From contig DFSH01000050.1 in assembly GCA_002378565.1 (NCBI GenBank), forward strand, positions 1,657 through 15,003: 13,347 nucleotides of DNA, in the 5' to 3' direction. Within the stretch, counting starts at the first letter, position 1. Every line of letters starts with the position of its first letter. The notes beneath the pieces are model-generated. The model saw only the letters and a list, made by a program, of their open reading frames with translations. It made no database searches and was not told the origin of the DNA. Below are positions 1-7,547 of the stretch, one piece after another. Made by a program: the position numbers and the translations under genes. Source of the stretch: Flavobacteriales bacterium UBA3442. Its GTDB lineage: Bacteria; Bacteroidota; Bacteroidia; Flavobacteriales; Schleiferiaceae.

Positions 1-31
1 TTAACAATCACGACAAATGAAAATTAAAGAG

Positions 32-39
32 CATCTTTG
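32..39 (+). promoter_or_regulatory. candidate -7 promoter box of rnr
   Basis: The octamer CATCTTTG matches the Bacteroidota -7 consensus TAnnTTTG at every fixed position except the first. It lies 10 bases before the ATG at 50. No clear -33 TTG element is visible in the few bases available upstream. If real, transcription would begin around 43-47. That would exclude the ATG at 17 as a start and leave a leader of only a few bases. Confidence 0.35.
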
Positions 40-49
40 CAGCACTATT

Positions 50-2356
50 ATGCCAAAGAAAGGCCGCCAAGAAAACAAGGCACATCGCGAGATGGATGCC
101 GCGACGTTAGCCAACATGATGCACAAGGTGCTCAAGCGTCATCCGAATCATGCATTTTCCATTGAGGATCTCACCTGGGAAACGGGTGAACAAACGCGTG
201 CACCTGAAAAACTCGTGCACTCAGCGCTGGACTATCTGTTGGATCACAACTTAGCCAACCACATCGATGGAAGCTTTCAACTTGCCTTGGACCCCAAAGA
301 TGTCATCTCTGGAACCCTGGATCTCACGAGCAGCGGTAGCGGCTATGTGGTAATGGGTGTCGGCAAGGATGACATCTTCATCAAAGCGTCCAACATGGGC
401 TTTGCCTTAGGTGGCGATACCGTGCAAGTTCAAATGGTCCCCGGGCGAGGAAGCAAGCCTGAAGGGCGCATCGTCCAAGTGATCAAGCGAGGAAGAAGCA
501 CCTATGTAGGCACTCTTCAAGTGAGTCCAAATCACAGTTTTTTGGTCACGGACAAGCGAAAAATTGGGCCCGATTTTTTCATACCCCCAGGCAAGCTTGG
601 CAAGGCAAAGGATGGCCAGATGGTCACAGTGAAGTTGCTTGACTGGAGAGATGCAAGCAGGAGCCCCTCTGCGGAAGTTGTGAGCGTGCTAGGGAATCCC
701 GGTGAGCACCAAACAGAGATTCATGCCATCATGGCTGAGTTTGACCTACCCGATCAGTTCCCCTCTGATGTCAACAAAGAAGCCAAGTCCATCCCTATGG
801 CCCTGGATGAAGCAGAGGTTCTGCTCCGTCGAGACATGCGAGAGGTCACAACCTTCACCATTGACCCGGTGGACGCCAAGGATTTTGACGATGCCCTATC
901 GATTGAACAGCTGGACAACGGCAACTGGGAAATTGGTATTCACATCGCTGATGTCACCCATTATGTCACACCTGGCACCGCCATGGATGAGGAGGCTATC
1001 GATCGCGCCACATCGGTTTACCTGGTTGATCGCGTGATACCGATGCTTCCTGAGCACATCTCCAATAAAATCTGTTCCCTGCGTCCCAATGAAGACAAAT
1101 ACACCTTTTCTGCCATTTTTGAAATGGATGAAACTGGTCAGGTTCACAATCGCTGGTTTGGCCGAACGGCGATCCACTCAAACAGGCGCTACACCTATGA
1201 AGAGGCCCAAGCTATCATTGATGGGGAAAAGGATGACTTGAGCAAGGAGATTGTGTTGATGGATGTCATGGCAAAGTCCTTAAGAAAGGAACGCATGAGT
1301 TCGGGCGCCATCAACTTTGACCGTGCAGAGGTGAAGTTCCGACTTGATGCGGACAATCAGCCTATTGGCGCCTACCTCAAACGCAGTGGCGATTCCAATA
1401 AAATGATTGAGGAATTCATGCTGCTGGCCAATCGGGAGGTTGCTGCACATGTAGGTAAGGCAAAGAAGGGTAAGCAAGCCCGCCCCATGGTTTACCGGAT
1501 TCATGACCATCCCAACCCAGAGAAATTGATCAAGCTCCGTGAGTTTGTCAAGCCCCTTGGCTACCAATTGACCGTGGACAGCCCTAAAAATGTCCGACAG
1601 TCACTCAACAATATGCTGGCAAAGGTTAAAGGAAGTCCGGAAGCCAACATGCTTGAGACCTTGACCCTGCGAACCATGTCCAGGGCCTCTTACAGCACAG
1701 ACAACATCGGGCATTATGGCTTAGCCTTCACCGATTACAGCCATTTCACATCGCCCATAAGGCGCTACCCGGACATGATGGTTCATCGCTTGTTGCAAGA
1801 CCTCATTGATGGACAAAAAGCAGCCAACCGACAGGCATTGGAGGACCTCTGTTTGCATGCCTCCAAGCAAGAGGAGCGCGCCACCAAAGCAGAACGCGCT
1901 TCAGTTAAATACATGCAAGCCGTGTTCATGGAAAAGCACCTAGGGGAGATCATGCCTGGCACCATCACAGGGGTTTCCGATTGGGGACTTTTCGTTGAGG
2001 TTACGGGCACAGGTTGTGAAGGTTTGGTCCGGTACCGAGAGTTCACCGACGACTACTATGAGCTTGACATGGAGAATTACTGCATCGTTGGTCAGCGAAC
2101 AGGCAAAACTATTCGCTTGGGTGATTCTTTGGAAATCCTTGTGAAAGAAGTGGATTTGAAGCGAAAAACTATTGACTTTTCCGTTCCCGGAAGCCGTGCA
2201 GCATCTAGGCCTGCAGGCAGGGACGAGTCAAGACGTCAACCCTCCAATCGCGGGAAATTTAACCCAACACAGCCAAGCCGTTCAGACAACAAGTCATCCA
2301 GTCAACGCAAGCAAAAGCGAGGCAAGTCAGGCAATCAAGGACAGAAGAAGCGCTAG
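50..2356 (+). CDS. rnr: ribonuclease R (RNase II/RNB family 3'-5' exoribonuclease)
   Basis: This processive, hydrolytic 3'-5' exoribonuclease degrades structured RNA in the cytoplasm. The 768-residue protein shows the full RNase R order: N-terminal winged-helix region (about residues 13-75), two cold-shock/OB domains (about 86-235), RNB catalytic domain (about 250-585), S1 domain (about 630-712) and a basic tail rich in Lys, Arg, Ser and Gln. The RNB metal-binding motif DPVDAKDFDDA is intact, with D272, D278, D280 and D281; this numbering matches the catalytic aspartates known in E. coli RNase R. I chose the ATG at 50 (MPKKGRQENK) over the in-frame ATG at 17 because a -7-like box lies between them and the extra 11 residues look unlike the family. 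The stop lies 9 bases from the stop of the convergent M1 peptidase gene. Family assignment is secure; only the start is uncertain. Confidence 0.95.
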   Translation: MPKKGRQENKAHREMDAATLANMMHKVLKRHPNHAFSIEDLTWETGEQTRAPEKLVHSALDYLLDHNLANHIDGSFQLALDPKDVISGTLDLTSSGSGYVVMGVGKDDIFIKASNMGFALGGDTVQVQMVPGRGSKPEGRIVQVIKRGRSTYVGTLQVSPNHSFLVTDKRKIGPDFFIPPGKLGKAKDGQMVTVKLLDWRDASRSPSAEVVSVLGNPGEHQTEIHAIMAEFDLPDQFPSDVNKEAKSIPMALDEAEVLLRRDMREVTTFTIDPVDAKDFDDALSIEQLDNGNWEIGIHIADVTHYVTPGTAMDEEAIDRATSVYLVDRVIPMLPEHISNKICSLRPNEDKYTFSAIFEMDETGQVHNRWFGRTAIHSNRRYTYEEAQAIIDGEKDDLSKEIVLMDVMAKSLRKERMSSGAINFDRAEVKFRLDADNQPIGAYLKRSGDSNKMIEEFMLLANREVAAHVGKAKKGKQARPMVYRIHDHPNPEKLIKLREFVKPLGYQLTVDSPKNVRQSLNNMLAKVKGSPEANMLETLTLRTMSRASYSTDNIGHYGLAFTDYSHFTSPIRRYPDMMVHRLLQDLIDGQKAANRQALEDLCLHASKQEERATKAERASVKYMQAVFMEKHLGEIMPGTITGVSDWGLFVEVTGTGCEGLVRYREFTDDYYELDMENYCIVGQRTGKTIRLGDSLEILVKEVDLKRKTIDFSVPGSRAASRPAGRDESRRQPSNRGKFNPTQPSRSDNKSSSQRKQKRGKSGNQGQKKR

Positions 2357-2365
2357 GCTTCAGCT

Positions 2366-4237
2366 TTATTCATTCATCGCATCTTCCGCTGATGACTTCA
2401 TCTTGGTGGTGAAACCCACTTGGTTGTCTTTTCTGTTGACATCCGCAGTCATCATGCGAGGGTCAACAACAATGGATGCAATGGAGCCTGTGTTGCCCTG
2501 CACGACCAACTCAAAGGTCTTTTCCGTGTAATTCCATGGACCTGCCACTGCCAAATTATCTGATGACTTGTGGCCAAACATGGCACTCAATGGGATGGTG
2601 TAGGTGATGCTTTGTCCCGTTTGGTAGACAACCAATACATCCACAGGCAAGGCCAGTGAGCCATGGCGTTCAAGGGTGACAACTGTCAGGTTTTTCCCAA
2701 GCCCTTTAACAGACGCGATGCCCACATCAGGGACTTTCAAGGTGTGCACCCATTGGTTGAGGTACCAGTCCAGGACCATCCCGCTTTCTTGCTCTGCAAT
2801 GCGAAGAAAGTCGTTGGGTTGGGGGTGTTTGAACAGCCACTCATTTTTGAAGCGTTTCATCGTGGTCCAAAATGCCTCATCGCCAATGATGCCTTGCAAT
2901 TGAACCAAGAACAAAGAGCCCATCATGTAGGCAGATAGCTGGTAAGGGAACTTGCCGTCATAATAGTTAGACAAGGTGGACATGGGCTCCATGATGCCCT
3001 TGCCTGCAATCTGTGCATAGCGATTGATATCGCTCAGGTGTGCGTTAGGCAAGTTCGCGCCGGTGACATGGTTCATGGCCTCTTCCTCTGCAAAGCTGGT
3101 GAAGCCCTCATCAATCCATGGGTAGCGCATTTCATCCGTGCCTAACATGCCGTAAAACCACATGTGTGATGCCTCGTGTATCACAGTCCCAAGCACCCCT
3201 TCATAACGTTTGCTGTGTATCTGCATGATCGTGGCCATGGGGTATTCCATGGCGCCTTCGCCACCTTGAATCACAGAAAACTGGGGCCATTCATAGCTTC
3301 CAAATTTGCCGTTCATGAAGCGAAAATAGCTCGCTAAATCAACCTGAAGCTGATCCATGTACATGCGGGATTTCTTGTTGTCTTGGTAGAAAAAGTGCAA
3401 CTCAGGCCCGTCCTCCATTGTAACGCGATCATGAATGAAATCCGGGTCAGCTACCCAGGCAAAATCGTGGACATTGTCTGCTTCAAAGGTCCATGTCAGA
3501 CGTGCATGTTTTGCGTGCTTAACTGGCTTGTCGCTGTAACCATGCCCAATCTCTGAGGCATTCTGCAATAACCCTGTGCCACCAATGGTGAACTTTGCAT
3601 CCGCCGTAATATCCACCTTGAAATGCCCATAGTCACCATAAAACTCCCTGGCCACATAGATGTCCGGATGCCAGCCTTGCGCGTCGTAAACTGAGAGCTT
3701 AGGGTACCACTGGGTGAACGTGTAATCGATGCCTTCTGGGTTATCCCGTCCCGCTCGCTCAACAAGCTTAGGGATGCGGGTGGTGTAGGTCATGTGAAGG
3801 ACGGTGGATTCCCCTGGTGAAAGGGGAGAAATCAAAGCAGCCTTTAGAATGGTTTGATCCACCACAAAAGCCATGGTTTGACCATCCTGAGATAAGCTGT
3901 GAACGATTTGCTCGCCTTGCTGTTTAGGCTTGAGTTGCTCAATGTTTTGACCGATGGCCTTGTCCTTGAACTGTGTGGGGATGTTGGCCATATTGGACAT
4001 CATGCTTCCCGGCTGAAAGGCATTCCAATAGAGGTTGAAAAAGACCACATCAATGACATCCGGACTGTTGTTGGTGTAGACCAATGTCAAATCACCTGTC
4101 AGGCTATGCGCCTTGTGATCTAAGTCAACTACAATGTGGTAGTCGATAGCTTGTTGCCAGTAGCTTGGTCCGGGTTGAGCAACCATGGCAAGGCTTGATA
4201 TGCACATGACGGTCAAGAGAAAATTGAATCGTTTCAT
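2366..4237 (-). CDS. secreted M1-family zinc metallopeptidase (aminopeptidase)
   Basis: The protein (623 aa) is a gluzincin aminopeptidase that should remove N-terminal residues from peptides outside the cytoplasm. An N-terminal signal peptide is visible (MKRF, a hydrophobic run, cleavage probably after AMVA at residue 20). An M1 beta-sandwich region precedes the catalytic part. The exopeptidase motif GAMEY (E331) is present. The zinc site is HEASH (H354, E355, H358) with the third ligand E377, exactly the HExxH-x18-E spacing of the family. Y437 in AYMMG fits the family's catalytic tyrosine. There is no T9SS sorting tail, so it is probably periplasmic or released by another route. The C-terminal helical domain of larger M1 enzymes appears shortened or absent. 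It starts 9 bases after the upstream hydrolase gene and is very likely co-transcribed with it. Substrate specificity cannot be read from sequence. Confidence 0.92.
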   Translation of the reverse strand: MKRFNFLLTVMCISSLAMVAQPGPSYWQQAIDYHIVVDLDHKAHSLTGDLTLVYTNNSPDVIDVVFFNLYWNAFQPGSMMSNMANIPTQFKDKAIGQNIEQLKPKQQGEQIVHSLSQDGQTMAFVVDQTILKAALISPLSPGESTVLHMTYTTRIPKLVERAGRDNPEGIDYTFTQWYPKLSVYDAQGWHPDIYVAREFYGDYGHFKVDITADAKFTIGGTGLLQNASEIGHGYSDKPVKHAKHARLTWTFEADNVHDFAWVADPDFIHDRVTMEDGPELHFFYQDNKKSRMYMDQLQVDLASYFRFMNGKFGSYEWPQFSVIQGGEGAMEYPMATIMQIHSKRYEGVLGTVIHEASHMWFYGMLGTDEMRYPWIDEGFTSFAEEEAMNHVTGANLPNAHLSDINRYAQIAGKGIMEPMSTLSNYYDGKFPYQLSAYMMGSLFLVQLQGIIGDEAFWTTMKRFKNEWLFKHPQPNDFLRIAEQESGMVLDWYLNQWVHTLKVPDVGIASVKGLGKNLTVVTLERHGSLALPVDVLVVYQTGQSITYTIPLSAMFGHKSSDNLAVAGPWNYTEKTFELVVQGNTGSIASIVVDPRMMTADVNRKDNQVGFTTKMKSSAEDAMNE

Positions 4238-4246
4238 GGGGGAATG

Positions 4247-5092
4247 TTAACGGTTAAGCGGTAAGGCTTCAAGCAATCGAGGCCCTTTATCTGTTTGCTG
4301 TAAAACGCACGACTCATTCACTGCGTCATGCTCAAGGATGAGCCGGTAGCCCTTGGTGGCGGCCTCTTCCAAGATGGTAGATTTTTCTGAGATCGTCACC
4401 AAAGGCCTTGTGTCATAGCCCATCACAAAGGGCAGCGGAATATGGCCCACTGAGGGAAGCAGGTCTGCCATGTAAACATGGGTCTCTCCGTTGACTTCAA
4501 GAATCGGGCACATCTGTGCCTCCGTGTGGCCATTGACCACAAAACAATCAAACCCCAATTCCGTCTTGATGCGCTGCTCTCCCAATCCGGTATCGATAAA
4601 CCGCAATTGTCCGCTCTCTTGAAGGGGCATGATGTTCTCTTTGAGGAAGGAGGCCTTTTCTCGAGGGTTGGGGTCTGTGGCCCATGCCCAATGCCTCTCA
4701 TTGGACCAAAAAGTGGCCTTCTCAAAGGCGGGAACCAATAAATCACCTCGACGCTGTACCGCCCCACCAACATGATCAAAGTGCAGATGGGTCAGGAACA
4801 CATCGGTGATGTCGTTGCGGCAAAAGCCCGCATCAGCCAGTCCCTTGTCCATGGTGTTGTCACCATGCAAATGGTAGTGGCTGAAAAATTTATCTGACTG
4901 CTTGTCGCCAATGCCCGTGTCGACCAACGTCAAGCGGTCGCCATCTTCAATCAATAGGCAACGCATGGCCCATGTGCAGAGGTTCTTCTCGTCTGCCGGA
5001 TTGGTTCTCGACCACAATTGCTTGGGGACAACGCCAAACATGGCGCCGCCATCGAGCTTGAAGTTACCGGTATGGATGGGGTGAATTTTCAT
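4247..5092 (-). CDS. YtnP-like metallo-beta-lactamase-fold hydrolase (putative lactonase)
   Basis: This 281-residue protein has the MBL-fold dinuclear metal motif HLHFDH (H102, H104, D106, H107). The later ligands are also visible: His in NGHTEAQ, Asp in YMADLLP and His in ILEHDAV. The N-terminal LDGGAMFGVVPKQLW stretch followed by NPADEKN resembles what I recall of Bacillus YtnP, described as a quorum-quenching lactonase, so lactone hydrolysis is a reasonable but unproven guess. No signal peptide is seen; it should be cytoplasmic. I chose the ATG at 5092 (MKIHPIHTGNF) rather than the in-frame TTG at 5110, which adds residues of no family character. It is the first gene of a two-gene minus-strand unit with the M1 peptidase. 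A weak -7-like octamer (TAGCTTCA, 5105-5098) lies 5 bases before the ATG, just after the tadA terminator. Confidence 0.85.
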   Translation of the reverse strand: MKIHPIHTGNFKLDGGAMFGVVPKQLWSRTNPADEKNLCTWAMRCLLIEDGDRLTLVDTGIGDKQSDKFFSHYHLHGDNTMDKGLADAGFCRNDITDVFLTHLHFDHVGGAVQRRGDLLVPAFEKATFWSNERHWAWATDPNPREKASFLKENIMPLQESGQLRFIDTGLGEQRIKTELGFDCFVVNGHTEAQMCPILEVNGETHVYMADLLPSVGHIPLPFVMGYDTRPLVTISEKSTILEEAATKGYRLILEHDAVNESCVLQQTDKGPRLLEALPLNR

Positions 5093-5110
5093 GACTGTGA
5101 AGCTAATCAA

Positions 5111-5143
5111 GAAAAAAGAAGGCCCGACATTTTCATGCCGGGC
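5111..5143 (-). terminator. intrinsic terminator downstream of tadA
   Basis: Read on the minus strand, GCCCGGCAT pairs with ATGTCGGGC (one G-T wobble) around a 4-base GAAA loop (5143-5122). CC and then a T-rich tract CTTCTTTTTTC (5120-5111) follow. This is a classical rho-independent terminator placed between tadA and the hydrolase gene, so the two are probably separate transcription units. Confidence 0.85.
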
Positions 5144-5210
5144 TCATCTTAACCTAAACTCACATAGAAATGTGACAGAACAATGAAGGAAACGCAAAAC
5201 CTATGCCAAA

Positions 5211-5666
5211 CTACTTTCTCGTGCGCTTTGATCGGAAAAACTCACTGAGCAAGTCACCGCAAACATCGGCTTCAATCCCATGAGTTATCAATGTTTTAGG
5301 ATGGAATTGCCCGCCCATGGTTTGGTAACCGCGCTTGGCATCACTGGCGCCATAGACAATTCGTCCAATCTGTGACCAGAACAAGGCACCTGCACACATG
5401 CTGCATGGCTCAAGGGTCACATACAAGGTGCAATCTGGCAAATACTTTGCGCCAAGGGCATTGGATGCTGCCGTGATGGCCTGCATTTCTGCGTGTGCTG
5501 TGACATCGTGCAAACGCTCTGTGAGGTTGTGTCCCCTGGCGATGATTTGATCATTGGCTACGACCACAGCGCCCACTGGCACCTCATCCATGTCGTAGGC
5601 TTTCATGGCCTCGCGGATGGCTTGTCGCATGTACATCAAGTCTGTTTCTGGTGTGGTTTCTTTCAT
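5211..5666 (-). CDS. tadA: tRNA-specific adenosine deaminase
   Basis: This zinc deaminase converts A34 of tRNA-Arg(ACG) to inosine, allowing one tRNA to read CGU, CGC and CGA. The 151-residue protein has the zinc/proton-shuttle motif HAE (H58, E60) and the PCxxC motif (C88, C91). These positions lie one residue from those known in E. coli TadA. The conserved downstream stretch with VYGASDAKRG and HPKT, and the C-terminal LLSEFFRSKR, also fit TadA rather than cytidine or guanine deaminases. I chose the ATG at 5666 (MKETTPETD) because the longer in-frame start at 5705 adds 13 residues that run into the divergent promoter region. The substrate tRNA gene is not in the window. A TAATTTG element lies 6 bases upstream of the ATG, and a strong terminator follows the gene. 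Confidence 0.95.
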   Translation of the reverse strand: MKETTPETDLMYMRQAIREAMKAYDMDEVPVGAVVVANDQIIARGHNLTERLHDVTAHAEMQAITAASNALGAKYLPDCTLYVTLEPCSMCAGALFWSQIGRIVYGASDAKRGYQTMGGQFHPKTLITHGIEADVCGDLLSEFFRSKRTRK

Positions 5667-5672
5667 TGGTGG

Positions 5673-5679
5673 CAAATTA
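5673..5679 (-). promoter_or_regulatory. weak candidate -7 box of tadA
   Basis: TAATTTG on the minus strand resembles TAnnTTTG with one base missing and lies 6 bases before the tadA ATG. No -33 TTG is evident at the expected distance. It is reported because the position parallels the other short-leader promoters of the window. Confidence 0.25.
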
Positions 5680-5712
5680 CACGGGAATGCGCACATGACC
5701 CACATAGATAAT

Positions 5713-5720
5713 TACCTTTG
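5713..5720 (+). promoter_or_regulatory. -7 promoter box of aspS
   Basis: TACCTTTG is a perfect match to the Bacteroidota -7 consensus TAnnTTTG. It sits in the 71-base divergent region between tadA and aspS, 17 bases before the aspS ATG. No clear TTG -33 element is visible 17-23 bases upstream. The implied leader is about 10 bases. Confidence 0.6.
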
Positions 5721-5737
5721 TACCAGATTATATCACC

Positions 5738-7483
5738 ATGTACCGTACCCATACCTGCGGAGAGCTTCGAAGCTCCCACATCTCCAAAACTGTCACCCTA
5801 TCCGGGTGGGTCCAACGCCGTCGCGACTTTGGCGGCCTGTCATTCATTGATTTGCGCGATCGCTATGGCCTGACCCAGCTTTCCTTCAATGAACAAGAGG
5901 ATGCCTCAATGCTACAGATGGCTCGAGGTCTGCAGCGCGAATACGTGGTGCAGGTAACAGGTGTCGTGGTTGCACGAGAGAAGGTCAATGCAGATTTGGC
6001 AACAGGGGATGTAGAAATCAAAGTGAGCAACATCGTTGTATTGAGTCAATCACAAACCCCACCGTTTACCATTGAAGATCAAAGTGATGGCGGCGAAGAG
6101 CTTCGCATGACCTACCGCTATTTGGACATTCGACGCAAACCCGTCAAGGAAAAGTTGCTGCTTAGGCACCGCATCAGTACCCTGGTTAGGGACTACCTCA
6201 ACAGACAGGGATTTGTGGATGTTGAAACCCCCTTCCTGATCAAATCCACGCCAGAAGGCGCACGCGATTTCGTGGTTCCTTCACGCATGAATCAAGGGCA
6301 ATTTTATGCCTTGCCACAATCCCCGCAAACTTTCAAGCAGCTCTTGATGATTGGGGGGATGGATCGCTATTACCAAATTGTGCGCTGCTTCAGGGATGAA
6401 GATCTGCGCGCTGACCGCCAGCCAGAATTCACGCAAATTGATTGCGAAATGGCCTTTGTGGAGCAAGAAGACATCCTTAACACCTTTGAAGGTTTGTTGG
6501 CTCATGTCCTGAAAGGCGTGCACAACCAAGACATGGCTGTGGTGCCTCGCATGACCTACGCAGAAACCATGAGGGATTATGGCAATGACAAGCCAGACAT
6601 CCGATTTGACATGAAGCTCAAGGACATGAGGCATTTGGTCAAAGACGCAGGGTTTGTGGTGTTTGACAAGGCGGAATTGGTTGTTGGTATTTGCGTAGAT
6701 GGCTGTGCCAATTACACGCGCAAGCAACTGGACAAATTGACTGACTGGGTGAAGCGTCCGCAGATCGGAATGACTGGCATGATCTGGATGAAGGTCAGCG
6801 ACGAAGGCAGTTGCAGCTCAAGTGTGAATAAATTCTTCGATGCCGATGCGCTGAATCACTGGAAGGATGCCTTTGGCGCAAAGCCAGGTGACTTGATCCT
6901 TGTGCTGGCAGGTAAAGAAGCCTTGACGCGCAAAGCCATGAGTGAGTTGCGATTGCACATGGCAGAGACATTAGGGCTGAGAAATCCCGCTGAATTTGCA
7001 CCCCTCTGGGTCTTAGACTTTCCTTTGTTGGAATGGGATGAAGAATCTGGCCGCTACCATGCCATGCACCACCCCTTCACCAGCCCAAAGCCAGAAGACA
7101 TGCACCTGATTGATTCTGATCCGGGCGCGGTCCGAGCTAACGCCTATGACTTGGTGCTCAATGGCAATGAAATTGGTGGTGGATCCATTCGGAATCACGA
7201 CAGAGCCCTTCAGGCACGCATGTTTGACCTTTTGGGTTTCAGCCCAGAAGAGACTGAAGCACAGTTTGGGTTTTTGATGAAGGCTTTTGACTTCGGTGCC
7301 CCTCCTCATGGCGGTGTAGCCTTTGGTTTTGACCGCCTGGTTGCTATCATGGGCGGGGATGAATCCATCCGGGACTACATCGCTTTCCCTAAGAACAATG
7401 CCGGTCGGGACGTCATGATTGATGCCCCTTCAGTGATTGATTCAGGCACAATGGATGAGCTGGGGCTGAACATCAAGGGCTGA
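5738..7483 (+). CDS. aspS: aspartyl-tRNA synthetase, bacterial type
   Basis: This class IIb synthetase charges tRNA-Asp with aspartate using ATP. The 581-residue protein has the N-terminal OB anticodon-binding domain (residues 1 to about 105, with [16 protein letters not shown]), the aspartate-binding QSPQ motif (194-197), and class II motif 2 around [14 protein letters not shown] (about 217-230). A GAD insertion domain of the bacterial type spans about 290-415, and motif 3 is GFGFDRL-like (AFGFDRL near 527-533). Length matches bacterial AspRS. At the two positions known to separate discriminating from non-discriminating bacterial enzymes, it has F31 rather than His and, by my alignment, K82 rather than Gly. 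That suggests a tRNA-Asp-specific enzyme. It is divergent from tadA with its own -7 box. No terminator is visible before the next gene, so some read-through is possible. Confidence 0.97.
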   Translation: MYRTHTCGELRSSHISKTVTLSGWVQRRRDFGGLSFIDLRDRYGLTQLSFNEQEDASMLQMARGLQREYVVQVTGVVVAREKVNADLATGDVEIKVSNIVVLSQSQTPPFTIEDQSDGGEELRMTYRYLDIRRKPVKEKLLLRHRISTLVRDYLNRQGFVDVETPFLIKSTPEGARDFVVPSRMNQGQFYALPQSPQTFKQLLMIGGMDRYYQIVRCFRDEDLRADRQPEFTQIDCEMAFVEQEDILNTFEGLLAHVLKGVHNQDMAVVPRMTYAETMRDYGNDKPDIRFDMKLKDMRHLVKDAGFVVFDKAELVVGICVDGCANYTRKQLDKLTDWVKRPQIGMTGMIWMKVSDEGSCSSSVNKFFDADALNHWKDAFGAKPGDLILVLAGKEALTRKAMSELRLHMAETLGLRNPAEFAPLWVLDFPLLEWDEESGRYHAMHHPFTSPKPEDMHLIDSDPGAVRANAYDLVLNGNEIGGGSIRNHDRALQARMFDLLGFSPEETEAQFGFLMKAFDFGAPPHGGVAFGFDRLVAIMGGDESIRDYIAFPKNNAGRDVMIDAPSVIDSGTMDELGLNIKG

Positions 7484-7517
7484 TTTATTGGCTGGCAAGG
7501 TTTTTGGAATACAGAGC

Positions 7518-7525
7518 TATATTTA
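7518..7525 (+). promoter_or_regulatory. candidate -7 box of the T9SS protein gene
   Basis: TATATTTA matches TAnnTTTG at all fixed positions except the last and lies 22 bases before the ATG at 7548. A TTTTTGG run (7501-7507) is upstream but only about 11 bases away, closer than the usual 17-23 spacing. Support is therefore moderate at best. Confidence 0.35.
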
Positions 7526-7547
7526 CTGGCCAAAAAAATCACCACCT

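Noticed and set aside
17..49. Alternative upstream ATG start for rnr
   Set aside because: Adds 11 residues not typical of RNase R and contains a -7-like box; the ATG at 50 is more plausible.
2172..2531. 119-codon plus-strand frame bridging the rnr and M1 peptidase 3' ends
   Set aside because: Overlaps two confidently called genes in other frames and shows no family features.
5161..5174. Short palindrome CACAT/ATGTG downstream of tadA
   Set aside because: Only five pairs with no T tract; the strong terminator at 5111-5143 explains transcript ending.
6281..6727. 148-codon open frame antisense to aspS
   Set aside because: Lies entirely opposite a highly conserved synthetase region, no recognisable protein character; a shadow of the aspS codon pattern.
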